Below are positions 47,390 through 58,010 of a DNA stretch of 64,000 bases, piece by piece. The stretch comes from Daedaleopsis sinensis (lineage: Eukaryota > Basidiomycota > Agaricomycetes > Polyporales > Polyporaceae): NCBI GenBank assembly GCA_033807695.1, contig CM066308.1, positions 1,426,001 to 1,490,000 on the forward strand. Reading direction: 5' to 3'. Each line of letters begins with the position of its first letter. Within the stretch, counting starts at the first letter, position 1. Below the pieces are notes generated by a model. It saw nothing but the letters and a program-made list of their open reading frames with translations. It was not told where the DNA came from and did not search any database. The position numbers were made by a program, and so were the translations under genes.

Positions 47390-48340
47390 TCCGACCACGA
47401 AAGTCGCCAGGGCAGTCCAAGAATTGCCGGAAGATCACAGGCTTGCGGTAGTCCTGAGATGCCCTGAACTGAACACCCGACTCCGTGATTATGCTAATCC
47501 CGAAGTCGGTATCGTTCCTTCGCCGACGGCCCCAGCACACTTAGGTTATTACAACACTGTGTACAGCGCGCACTGGCAGCCCGGAATGCATGGCCTATCG
47601 ATGTGGGGCTTGCATATGAGCTTTGCGTATCCTCTTGAAGCGACGGTACAATACGACGAATGCCAAGCTATCGGCAGCTGGTACCTCCTACAAGCATCGC
47701 TTTCGGCCCCGGGCCAGGGCGCGGTGTCCGTCAATTCTGAACCCGCTGTCCAAGACGAAGTAGAGAAGCAATTGATACTGCCACTGGAATCGATGTTGAG
47801 GGTGGGTGTCTCGCCGCGTGCTTGTGGTTCTCCTCCTGCTTATGTACTGATGCCATCTCCCTGAACTAGATGCGTTACGGTATCCCGGACCTCTCATTCA
47901 CAATACCAGGGCCCGCACTGCTACTGAATCCGAACGTCAGAAGACAAACTCGACTTGTCATCTCGGCGATGCCGCAACCCCCTCCTGGACTTCAGCTGCA
48001 ATGCCAGCTCCCTCGTCTGATCAAATCTACTGGATCAACTCACCTACTCCCAAAAGGGAATGATCGGGCAGGATATCCGGACTGGTTGCTAGCCTGGAGT
48101 GATACAACTCTGCAGAATGCCGCGGCCACTGGAAATGCTCCTCCGGGGCTTAATCCCGGGCCTTTGTTGCGCCACGGATACAATTTTTGCGGCGAAGGCA
48201 AGACTAGCTGGGCATACACGGATGATCATATCGATCAGATCTTCTCAGCTGCCACAGCGGCGAGCGCGACAGGTGCGTTCGTGTGGGATACCAAGGGAGT
48301 CCCAAAGCAAATACTGTTGCAGGCAAGTTCTTCAAACACT
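47390..48340 (+). other. Possible gene fragment, two joined open frames
   Basis: An open frame from an acceptor-like TATATAG (47389) reads to about 47800. It can be joined in phase 0 by a GTGGGT-CTAG intron to a second frame starting at 47870 (ATGCGTTACGG). The joined peptide is well mixed in composition (for example HLGYYNTVYSAHWQPGMHGL and GYNFCGEGKTSWAYTDDHID), unlike random frames nearby, but I find no start codon and no known family. It could be the 3' part of a decayed gene next to the reverse transcriptase fragment. Confidence 0.35.
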
Positions 48341-48574
48341 CCCTTTCCTCTACCAAATTGGCGAACTGTTTTGGCTGAGGTCTCATACACCAGATTTGGG
48401 GAGAACTTCACTTCCACGGCTGCAATTGGGGATTCTGCACAAACGGTTCAAAGGTGTTGTTCTACGTCAAACTCGCTCCACGGACACTCGTTCTCGGGGA
48501 ACCCATGGACTGGACCAGCCCAGAACTACTTCAAACATTGCTCGGAATTGCATACGCATCCATTGATGAACAAC

Positions 48575-49540
48575 TACGGGGACCAGAGCTCCGCACGTGG
48601 ATGTGTGACGGAAGCGTGGCTAACTGGTGAATTGCACCTAGGCCTATGTAGCGTGCACGAGAGCCTTGCGGAATGCCGTTCCCGACTGGTAGCATCGCAT
48701 CTCGCAATCCATCCAAGCATACTGCCGCCCTCCTGTCGGATATGAATGAACGTGTCCATCTTACTACTGCGAGTGGGAGCCTGAACTGTCGCATCGTCTG
48801 TAGAAGTCTTGCGTGATTGTCAATTGACATTGTCGAAAAAGCCCTTGATGTCAAACGTGGCCCATGAGGCCTGAGGGCCATTGTGACGAGTTCATGATCC
48901 CATGCCGCCTCCACGTCATGTGTGAACGTGAGGATGGCGTCCGTCGTGGAGGTACCCAGTTTCGCTCCAAACTGCGTGGGTGGCACGATCTCGTTAGCAA
49001 CCGCCCAATGAGCCAGACGACGTGCCTGTATCTTCTCGAGGACTTTGCCCATGCATTCGAGAAGCTGGATGAGTCGGTAAGAGGGGGGGAGGGAGTAGTC
49101 CTTCTTGTTGGGTTTTCTCAGCGCTATTGCGATCGCGTCGTGCCATTTGCGAGGGTGATGTCCGACGCAGACGTGGCATGCTGCGAGTAGGTCGAAGATC
49201 GAGTCGGCGTCGGCATGCCATGCCCACCGAATCGCGATCGCAGGGCAATTGCAGGTATGCCTGTCGGCCCCGGAGCCTTGTGCGGCGCCGCTGAGAAGAT
49301 TGCGCTCGCGCATTCTTCGCGGGTGAGCTCCTCAAATGTGATGTCATCCGGGTGTGGGGTGTGTAAGTCGGGGGGATCGTTGTCTGGCACGGCGAGCATC
49401 CGGATATTTTGTGCGGGAGAAAAGGCGTCCGAATTTGGCCGCACAAGGCATTCCAAGGCCAAAAGTTGTAGAAAAGTCGTGCAAAAGGGTCCTTTGGGCG
49501 AAAAGGGTTACCTCCAGCGGCCGATTTTGCACGCCTTTTC
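48575..49540 (-). pseudogene. Non-LTR retrotransposon reverse transcriptase, decayed
   Basis: Read on the minus strand, fragments in different frames follow the order of a LINE reverse transcriptase. First comes EELTREECASAIFSAAPHKA with PGPTGIP (about 49350-49240), then HPRKWHDAIAIALRKPNKKD and LLECMGKVLEKIQARRLAHW (frame change near 49235). TFDIKGFFDNVN (catalytic block A, 48823-48865) is again in another frame, and GNGIPQGS ends the match near 48640. The downstream YxDD box is missing, so the copy is truncated as well as frameshifted. Confidence 0.78.
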
Positions 49541-49739
49541 ACCCGTCAAAAATATCGGGATGCCCGTCGTGTGGGAGGGTTGGTCCTCGTGTTGCACCGC
49601 CGGTTCCCTGTCTGGCCCGCGTGAGATTGCCGGAGAGGGATACTGTCGCCGGCCCTTCGTCCACCGGTTCACCTCCCATATCCCGTTCGTCTCCACCTCT
49701 TTCAGCCTCTGCTCCACCCACTCGCGTTTCGCCTTCTAA
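49541..49739. other. Flank between RT fragment and satellite
   Basis: Part of this may be further decayed retrotransposon sequence; no feature can be assigned. Confidence 0.3.
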
Positions 49740-50540
49740 AGGCCGCAGACGCATCGTCTTCGGCCCCTCGCCATCCTATCAGAGTGCCGGCGCGTCCAGG
49801 GAGACGGAACGGCGTGCGTTCGCGTCGCTCTGCCCCGGGCTTGGAGACAGAAGGAGGGCATGGCCTGGGGGTGGGGTCAGGTCGGTTCTGGGGTCGGGAC
49901 CAATGTCCTCAGGCCGCAGACTACGTGTCTGCAGCCTCCCGGGCTTGACAGTAGAGGGCAGGAAAGACGCGGGAGCGGTGCCGCATCGCTCCGCCCCGGA
50001 TTTTGAAGAATGAGGGCAGGGGAGCTCCTGGGGGTGGCCAGGTCGAGCCATGACGCGGGACCGACGTCCTGGGGCCGCAGACACGCCGTCCGCGGCCCCT
50101 GTCGTCGTAACCGGGTGGAGAGGCGGCCAGAGGGTTAGAGCGACGCGCTTCTGTGCAAAAGCGCGTCGCTCCGCCCCGGTCTGGAAGCTTGAAGAAGGAG
50201 GGCGGGGAAGTTCCTGTGGGTGGCCAGGTCGATCCCGGACGCGGGCCTTACGTCCTGGGGCCGCAGACACCGGCGTCTGTGTCCCCCTGTCGTCGTTTCC
50301 GAGTGTCAAGACGGCCGGAGAGACGGAGGGACGCGCTTCTGCGTTGCTCTGCCTCGTTCTTGGAGAAGGAGGGAGGGGGAGGTGCGGGGGCTGAGCCAGC
50401 CTGTCGGTCTCGGGCTCGCGACCGACGTCCTGGAGCCGCAGACGCCCCTGGTCGTTCTATCTGTGTGCCAAGGCGGCCAATGAGGCGGAGCGCCGCGTTT
50501 TCGCGAAAACGCGTCGCTCCGCCCCAGTCTCGAAGAAGGC
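49740..50540. repeat. GC-rich satellite, about five units of 161-186 bp
   Basis: The landmark GGCCGCAGAC recurs at 49741, 49912, 50073, 50259 and, with one change, 50434. Each unit also repeats GGGGTGGCCAGGTCG-, GAGGGCGGGGA- and GCGTCGCTCCGCCCC-type words in the same order. Two strong hairpins sit inside: 13-bp arms at 50138-50150 and 50159-50171, and an 18-bp perfect palindrome at 50495-50512. Confidence 0.8.
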
Positions 50541-50800
50541 GGAGGAGGAGGAGAGGTCAAGAGGTCACCGGTCAAGAGAGGCGCCGGCTGTATATCGCAT
50601 CGGCGCTCAGTGGCTGTGCCAGCGCTCCAGGCCAACCCTTAGACTAGCCTAAAACCAAATCAAATAAATGATATTCATTCCATAGATATCGGCCCTCCGG
50701 GGCAAACCTGGCCACGAAGGACGTCAGAGATGGCCAGAGACGGGTGCATGACTAAGCCGATAACTGATCGTCCGGGTACCGGGCACTTAGTACTTATCAG

Positions 50801-50972
50801 TTAAGATACCTAGAGCGATTAGATAGATCGTCTTCCCGTCAGTTGCGATAAGATTATAGATGGCAGAGGACAATCTTATCTTTTAGTCAAGATACCTAGA
50901 GCGATTAGATAGATTGTCTTCCCGTCAGTTGCGATAAGATTATAGATGGCAGAGCACAATCTTATCTTCCCT
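50801..50972. repeat. 86-bp tandem duplication
   Basis: The stretch starting AAGATACCTAGAGCGATTAG at 50803 is repeated at 50889 with only a few base differences, up to the AATCTTATCTT end of each copy. No coding frame. Confidence 0.9.
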
Positions 50973-51610
50973 CTCCACGTGCGTTGATGGCTTTCGCGCC
51001 TATATGCTATAGTAAGGAACCGATTTCTCGGGACGATCTACAGTCTGTAATACAGTTTGTATAGTCGGCACTGCCACGTCTAATAGACCGCAGTTTGACT
51101 CGTTAACGTCCTGTAGCTCTCGGTCTCTACAATGAAGGGAAGTCTCGACTAATATCCACGTTAACGCGCTTCAATCCCATTGATACACGTCGCATTGTAG
51201 GGGCTAGAGGTAAAGTATTTCTCACTTTCTTCGTTCTGGAACGCCCGACGACTACCCTGTGCCGCGTGTCCATACATTTGGCAGCTTCCGGAGGGTTCTG
51301 CCCGTGTAGTAACGTGTGCAAGGCTCGAAGACGCAGTTCACCATAGATGTCAATGGTCCGTGCGCAGAGATACGTGGGACAGATCCGATCGCATCTTCCC
51401 GGGGCTGCAGTACCTACCCAAATTGCCGAGCCACGTCTCTCGTTGCCTCCTCTACCTTCTTTCTCGTGCACGTCTCTCGTTTCCGTTCTTTTGCTAGCTA
51501 TCACGAACGTCTGGCCCCCTTCTTCCAATATCTTTCTACAGCTCTGCGCTCTCCAAGATCCAACCCATTGTCCCTGCTTTCCCCACATTCAATCGACCTC
51601 GCTTCTCGCT
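50973..51610. other. Intergenic, promoter side of PPxY gene
   Basis: The last 180 bp are CT-rich, like a basidiomycete leader. Nothing else is seen. Confidence 0.4.
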
Positions 51611-52159
51611 ATGGTTATTACCGCGCAAGATGAGCTGTATGGACACGCTCACCCCGAATTGCGCGAGAGGAGGACGTCGAGCAGGTGTGTCTCTAGTCCC
51701 TTTTCCGCGCTGTGTGATTGGTACAAAAGCTCAATTCGTACTGTTTGCAGCGTTCCTGTCGACCCACCGCCCCCGTACAGTCGTTTTGCGGAGACTACCT
51801 ACTCGGACGCTGGCCCGGAAAGCGATGTCGTTCAATGGCCAAGCGGCTCGATCGTTGCTGCGGTCCTGGATAGCGTTCGCGGGGTTGCCGGAGCGTTCGC
51901 GACGGAGGATCTGGAAGCTGGGTATGAGACGGTGGGTAGGGAGAGCTCGTGAGTACCGCTATGTTTGTCTTCCAGGTTCCGGGTTGAACTGCGAGTCGTA
52001 GCGTCAGTCGCGAAGGCGTTCAGGCGTCGTACCCAGCCGTCAGGTGCGTATTTTCTCTGTACTGGTACCCCTCCTTCCCACCCACCTCGTACCGCAGGCC
52101 CTCGAGCGTCGTTCAAACGCGCACTGTGTCGTCCGCAATAGAGACGATCTCTGCTGCAG
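51611..52159 (+). CDS. Small PPxY-motif protein, 3' end unresolved
   Basis: Exons 51611-51684, 51751-51948, 52002-52043 and 52098-52159 join in frame; the remaining exon(s) could not be fixed (one in-phase continuation would stop at 52449). The visible peptide starts MVITAQDELYGHAHPELRER, and its second exon opens VPVDPPPPYSRFAE, a PPxY motif of the type bound by WW domains (as in Rsp5/Nedd4 ligases). It is a paralog of the minus-strand gene at 59856-60163: both have a 74-nt first exon, a phase-2 intron and DPPPPYSRF at the start of exon 2. Function is unknown. Confidence 0.55.
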
Positions 52160-53534
52160 GTACGTATATCTGATACGCAGCGTGGTCGGCTTTGCTTACG
52201 CTACTTATGTGCGATGTCTGTGTAATACATCTTCCGGGAACGAGCTAGGCTCTTACATGCACATCGTCATTGGCAACGCGTGGGACGGGCTATGCGAAGT
52301 GAGTGGGCTATGATGTTCCACTCTCCAAAGGTCATGCTCATTGTGCATCACAGCGATACCAAGCCTGTACTGGCGCGGTTATCGGTGCACTCCGGGTCAC
52401 CATCGGATGGCGCGCGCCGCGTCGCGCTGGCCCCATTCTTCCCGGTTGATGTGTTTAGGAGCGAGTCACACTCACTTGGCTACACGGGCAGGAGGGGGTT
52501 CACGCCACCACGGTGAATGGCGCGTCTTGGAGGTAGTTTCTTGATTTCTGGGTCGATCGCCGGCTATACGTTCACGGAAAGTAAGCCGAAAATTTGTAGT
52601 GCACGAATTGTACAATGCGATATTCTCTGCTTGGAAAACACGTCGAAAGCGCGATCCCGATGATTTCTTGAGCGACGAACCCCCGATGACGTCACGGAGG
52701 GTACTAAGCCGCATCTCTTCGATGCTCGGCGATTGCGATCCATAACTCGATCGCCGGAAGCAAAATGCTTCTGCATCTGCCTGCCGCAGATCCCAATTTC
52801 TCGGCTCACACGCGCGCAACGCATGGCGCCCCGGGTCGATCGGTGGAAATCTCACAGTGAGTAGGTTGTATCTTGTCAGCTGGTTCTATTCTGACTTGGA
52901 ATGTTGATAATTCAGTTCAAGCGACTCTCTCGGGATGACCGTCACCAGGCGTCACCCCACAGTCCGCTTCTGTCTCAAATCTAGGTACCGCAGGGTGCCG
53001 TCTGGTACCGCCCGGACATCCCACGCGGCGTCGTCGTTCGGTTCACAAGCACGCGACTGACACATCCTCGGTGACGGTTGTATTCGATGTCGTTGCTATT
53101 GCGACTAAGGGCCACGATCTACTGGGCGCTGTCTGCCGCGGACTCGGAGATTCACACTTACGCGAAGAGCGAATCAATGACTCTATCGGCGGTATCGACG
53201 CGGGGAGGCGTTCGAGATCACCGGACACTGTTGAATCGCAGCTCCGACAGTTGCGTAAGGGCCGGGCGATGCCAGACCTTGCTGGCATGGGACGATATGC
53301 CGCTACGCAGAAGATAACTCAACTATATATGCGCTGTAGGTCATCCAGAAGGATTCGGCGATACTAGGATTCTTAATTTCCCGGGTACCGAAATGGAGCA
53401 CGCGAGGGCTCGTCGTGCCTCCGCCGCGCAAATCGAGCACATCTACAACGAGTGTCCCCTCGAGTTCAACCGGCGGCACATCCGCCAACTGTCCCACCGG
53501 CGTCCGGGGCCGCGAATCCAGCAGCAGAAGCAGA
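52160..53534. other. Unresolved region downstream of PPxY gene
   Basis: It may hold further small exons of the preceding gene (for example the in-frame stretch VTVVFDVVAIATKGHDLLGA at about 53068-53130), but no complete model could be built. Confidence 0.3.
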
Positions 53535-53816
53535 TACTGTACCATTTCGACCTAATATTCATGTCACGCGTCACAAGAGGTCTTGAATCTGAATAATCGG
53601 AAGTCTGTCCCGCGTCACAAAGGTCGTTGAAGATCGCTTGAAGTCAGTGTCACGGGCGCTTTACGGGCGCTAACCGCGTTTTGGCAGAGGATCCTAGCCT
53701 ATGAATGGAATATTTGAGGTTGTCCCATGGTCACAAGGGGCTGCTAAGCGATGAATATTCATGATTTCGGTGTCACTTGTCCCCCCCCATGAATATTAGG
53801 TCGAAATGGTACAGTA
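53535..53816. mobile_element. MITE with 29-bp perfect inverted ends
   Basis: The left end (53535-53563) begins TACTGTACCATTTCGACCTA; its exact reverse complement closes the element at 53788-53816. TA stands at both edges as a likely target duplication. The 282-bp body has several GTCAC/GTCACAAG words, an eight-C run and no coding frame. The outer TACTGTAC is shared with the element at 34985-35254. Confidence 0.88.
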
Positions 53817-55505
53817 CACGCAAGCATGGCGTCAGCCCCAGCAGAACTGGTCGTCATACTGCTACTCGCTACCTGATAACAAACATTCAAATTCGGCGGC
53901 CGAGATTGTCTCGTATAGCACAAGGTCTCTCGGTCACCAGGCTCCCCGTTCCGAGATTTAGTGAGCAGGGCGTCGAATTGAACGACAGCTTCGACCCTAG
54001 TCTGTGCAGTCCCTAATAGCTATTGTAATAGATCTCCTCATACGATGTTAGCGAACAGGTGTACTTTTGCATCCGGCTGCCTAGTCGCAGGGTCGAAGAG
54101 GCTCAGAGGTACGTCAGCCCGTTGGCATCGTGCTGTTCGCCAGTGATACTCTGCATGCTCGTTGTATACGTACCTTCGACGTTGCACAGCGACCGGCGTA
54201 CTCGTGATGCAGGCGACCCGTGGATGCACATGGGTAACTGTAGCTGTGTCTGTTGGGCCTGCGTGGCTGGGCCAACATCCCCATCCACAGAGAGCATATT
54301 CGCGCCGTCTCAGTCCTTGCGCACACGCTGAACCGGCCGGCTTATCTGTATGTACAGGACCCCACTCAGACCACGCGGATGGAGGGGTCGTGCCTGGGTC
54401 TTGAAGCCGTCTCCCAACTTGAATGCTGCCCGCACGACGGGAATCGCTCGGCATCCGCTCGCGACCGGCCAGTCGGTTCGAAACGGAATCGCGCCGCGCT
54501 CACAGCAGACGTGGACGGACTGTATTGCCTGTAGAAATGTACTTACAGGGTGTACAGACCGAATTCACACTGTTCAGTTCTCCACACCCGCCACTGGCCA
54601 TCCCCCGACAGCCGCTCCCGTCGTCCGGCCCTTCTCGTCTGTTTCGCCACCGCTCCACACGTCCTGCACGCAGCCGGCCCCGCGCGCGGCGCCAGCCCGG
54701 GTGCAGCGGCCTGTAACATCTCGCAGGCTAGCTGCATCCACTGCGTTAATAGCAGACGAAATGCCGCGATTCCGCGCGAAACGCGCACCTGCAGGGTAAC
54801 CAAGCGCAACGCAGAGGCACGTTAGCTAACAGCGACCGAGAGGGAAGTAAATCAAGAAACGATCTACATGCAAGAGGGCGAGATTGTCTGTTTAGATGTG
54901 TTGAGTAGACTCGCCCGCTCCCCGCCCGGTTCTACAGCAGCCTAATCTCGGTACCAGCAGTCGCTGGTTGATGGATGTCACAGTCCCGCGTCGGAAGCCT
55001 ACGGTCAGGAAGATTAAACACAGTCCACGTACCTAGACGGTAGACAGCGTTGTTTGTGGGTGCATAAGGAACCGCTGAGTTGCAACGGTGCATTCCCTGA
55101 AAACACGCGGTAAGATAGAGCTAAGGTGAGCTCTGAAGTCGGGAGTAAGAATCGGGAACTACCCACGAAGGCGGAGGCGCAGTCTTGCGCAGCAGCGGTA
55201 TAGAAGCAAAACGGACGGGTTCCGTCGTCGGCTGAGGGGGGTGGGTCGGGGGGGGAGCGGGGGCTGGGAGAGATGGTAGGGGGATGCAGTCGAGGAGAAG
55301 TTCAAGAAGAACTTTGGTCGTAAATTGTGCGCCGGTAGTAGCGCTCGGATGTACTAATATGGCATACGCTTCTCACGCTCGCGGGTGGTGCCCATCGTGC
55401 AGCACAGAGTGTGCTCGAGCCCACTTCTAGCACTAGCATCTCAAGCAATCATTTGCGTGAGTTCAATAACTTTCGGCGGGAATAAAACAGGCGGACATTA
55501 ATGTC
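53817..55505. other. Gene-free or unresolved region
   Basis: Several GC-rich open frames overlap on both strands with no consistent coding signal. A minus-strand frame ending VHLFANIV (stop at 54038) might be a gene end. A G-rich stretch lies at about 55230-55280. Confidence 0.35.
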
Positions 55506-55850
55506 ATGCACAGTATCTACGACAGCAGCGTGGACAGCGCTACTTACCGGAGCCACGGGTTGAAGTCCATAAACAGACTCAGCCGTATGCATCTTTCCCG
55601 ACATGAAGAGAACGTGTGGCTAGTCCTCAACGCTCACGTTCGCAGGAACCGCATCTCCAACAATCCGGACGTTTGGCGCATCGAATACAATGCCGTGTTC
55701 GAGAATCTCCATTGCATGACCACCGAAGCGTACAAGCAAGCCCCCCACTTCATCGTGCTCATAAGCGAGGAAGGGATTACGAAGGTGACTCTCATGGCGA
55801 GTCCGTTGAAATCTACTGCTGACTCAGAAGTAACTCAATGGTGTTTGTGA
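55506..55850 (+). CDS. Small open frame, possible gene fragment
   Basis: The 114-residue frame has a natural composition (ENVWLVLNAHV, PDVWRIEYNAVFENLH, APHFIVLISEEG) but no recognised family. A frame just downstream (PLKFVSQTMNQVIPANASFE, about 55912-55970) also looks protein-like and may belong to the same decayed gene. Confidence 0.3.
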   Translation: MHSIYDSSVDSATYRSHGLKSINRLSRMHLSRHEENVWLVLNAHVRRNRISNNPDVWRIEYNAVFENLHCMTTEAYKQAPHFIVLISEEGITKVTLMASPLKSTADSEVTQWCL

Positions 55851-57168
55851 AGATCGTCGCTGTCCCGCAGCGGCGAGAGCGGTTATCGTGCCAGGGACCA
55901 CCAAAATACATCATGCCTCTCAAATTCGTGAGCCAGACGATGAATCAGGTCATACCCGCGAATGCGTCGTTCGAGAGGTGGCTGCAGTCCGCGTTCTTGG
56001 GGCATACGATTGGCCCCCGACCGCGAATGCGGTCGCTGGGGCGCCTCCGATGGGACACAGTCGAGTTCCGCCGAAGCCAAAGCCGCTGCGTCTTGTGAGC
56101 ACTGTTTCCCGCCCGCACACAGCGCGCCACCCCATTCCTCTGCTCAGTGGGCTTCATTGTCTCTTCTCACTCCATTTGCAAGCCACCAGCCGACTCATCT
56201 ACCGTTGTCAGCGGCATGCCGATCCTCAAGAAGCCGAGGCCGAAAATCAGTGCTCACCGCCGATGCTCTCCTTGCGACACCCACGCATGTTGCGGCCTTC
56301 CAGCAGATGCCAAAGTCCCCCAGGGCCAAGGTCGCTCCGAAACGAGAGGTGCGGGCCGAGCTGAAGGCGTCGACGACCGTCGCGCCCGCTACCAGTCTTG
56401 CTGTCGGTCTGTCGGAGAGCAGGCCATCCGCTACCCTTGCCCCGCCCGCCATCGCATCTACAGCAAAACGCTCGGCGGGCGAAGAGCGGCCCGAGATAAG
56501 GATGCCAGAGTGCCCATGGCTCCTGAGGCGAAGAAGATTGAGACTGGGTCCGAGGTCGACTTCTTCCGTGGTATGGTATCGTTTGCCCATGTCGCCCATT
56601 CTCGCGGTCCGCTCTCATATTTTCTCCCTAGTCCAGGTCGCAGTCGCACTCGAGTTTCGCGTGAGTTTCTGCGAACCGCTCGTCGCGGCGGCGGGTCCGT
56701 GCCTCGATTGCACGCCGAAACCTGCAAGAACTCACTATGCCATGAGTTGTGCTCGTGCTCCCCAGGTCGCCGTTTCGTGTTCGTGTCCCGCCCACTTACC
56801 AGGCGCGGTTCCAAGCGGGAGGCACGGTCGGGCGCGAGACAACAGAATGGAACGGCTAACCCGGAAACTGCATTGCGCGACAGCATGCGGTGAACTGCAA
56901 CTCTTTCTCGATCCGCGCCGGCAGGCTCTCAGGCTCCCTGGAATGGGCGTGGGGCTCGAGGTCCTCGTTAATACCAGGTATGGGCGTGCCATTGTGCTCG
57001 GATATGGACGTGATCAGCGTCCTTATGTGATGTTCGCGGTCGGGCAGGGCGCGCTGTGCAAGAGTTGAGAGCGATGTGGGGAGAGGAAGTTTGAGGTACA
57101 GCGGAGGAGCGAGTTGGAAAAGAGGAACGCGTGGATGGGGCCGGAGAGTGGGGATGCGGATGCCGCTG
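55851..57168. other. GC-rich region with long unassigned open frame
   Basis: A 368-codon plus-strand frame (55962-57068) is open but its composition (Arg/Ser/Ala-rich, frames open on both strands) suggests it is a GC effect. I do not call it a gene. Confidence 0.3.
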
Positions 57169-58010
57169 TTACACCCGCCTATCCTTCCGCACCCACGCGA
57201 GCTGGGTCGATCGGAAAAGCGTGATCTCAAGCGGCATGTTCGACGCGACCGCCTCGGGCTCCAGACGCTTCCTTGTGAGGCCGAGGGTCGCAGTCGGGTT
57301 TCTGGGAGCTTAGACTGCGGCTTAGAGCAGCGGAAGGTGCGCGCGAGGAGCTCGAAGATGCAGAGGAACGGCCGATAGTCGAACACGAACATCGTCGGCG
57401 GGTTGCACGCCGGCTGGAGCGAGTGTTCGCTGTTCATGAGGGGCAGCGCCGCGTCGGGTTTTAACTTCTTTTTATGCCGATGGCGTTCGCGCGGAGAGAG
57501 TGGCAGATCTGATTCTAGTGGGTTAACTGGCCTCTTTGTTGCTCTCTCTGCTCCGTCCCGGTGCGCACTCGCTCCCTTCAGGCGACATCGGGCGCGAGGA
57601 GGTGAGAGCGCGGGTGGTGCGGTGCTTGGCTGCGTCCATGGCGGATGCTTTCCGCATCGGCGGGGCGTGATTTGAATACCGAGGGAGGAAGCACGCGAGC
57701 CGGTAGAGGTCCTCGTAGTAGAATCCGGACCCAGAGCGGAGCAAATGCTGAGGGAAAGTGCGGGTTGTCAGAACGTATGAACACTAGTCGCCTCGGAGAG
57801 CGCTCCACGTACCTTGACGGCGACGCTGCACGCGTCGACGATGTCGACCGCACTCCTCTTCTTGTCAGGCCGGTCGAGGCGGGGACATGCACCCTGATCT
57901 GGTGTTGCAAGGTGCCGAGCACTCAGAACGCATTATCAGATCACGGTAAACAGTTGGATGCTTACGAGTTGAACCAGATTCTGAGATGCGAGAGCGATCG
58001 TCGTCCATAA
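57169..58010 (-). pseudogene. Bestrophin-like anion channel relic
   Basis: Three pieces on the minus strand match the order of fungal bestrophin/UPF0187 proteins. A first piece reads LWTTIALASQNLVQL (exon ending 57966), joined in phase to 57893-57813 (DKKRSAVDIVDACSVAVK) and to an exon from 57747 (GSGFYYEDLYRLACFLPRY). Then PTMFVFDYRPFLCIFELL (near 57390) and, in another frame, ASNMPLEITLFRSTQLAWVR close to a TAA at 57171-57169. Intact family members continue well past this point, and their N-terminal helix is not found here, so the gene looks decayed or truncated. Intact relatives are membrane anion channels. Confidence 0.5.

Noticed and set aside
47870..48745. 291-codon frame as a single gene
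   Set aside because: Its last third overlaps the antisense reverse transcriptase remnant, so at most the first part could be real.
55962..57068. 368-codon plus-strand open frame
   Set aside because: Frames are open on both strands through this GC-rich stretch, composition is Arg/Ser/Ala-rich, and minus-strand bestrophin pieces overlap its downstream neighbour; no domain or splice support.
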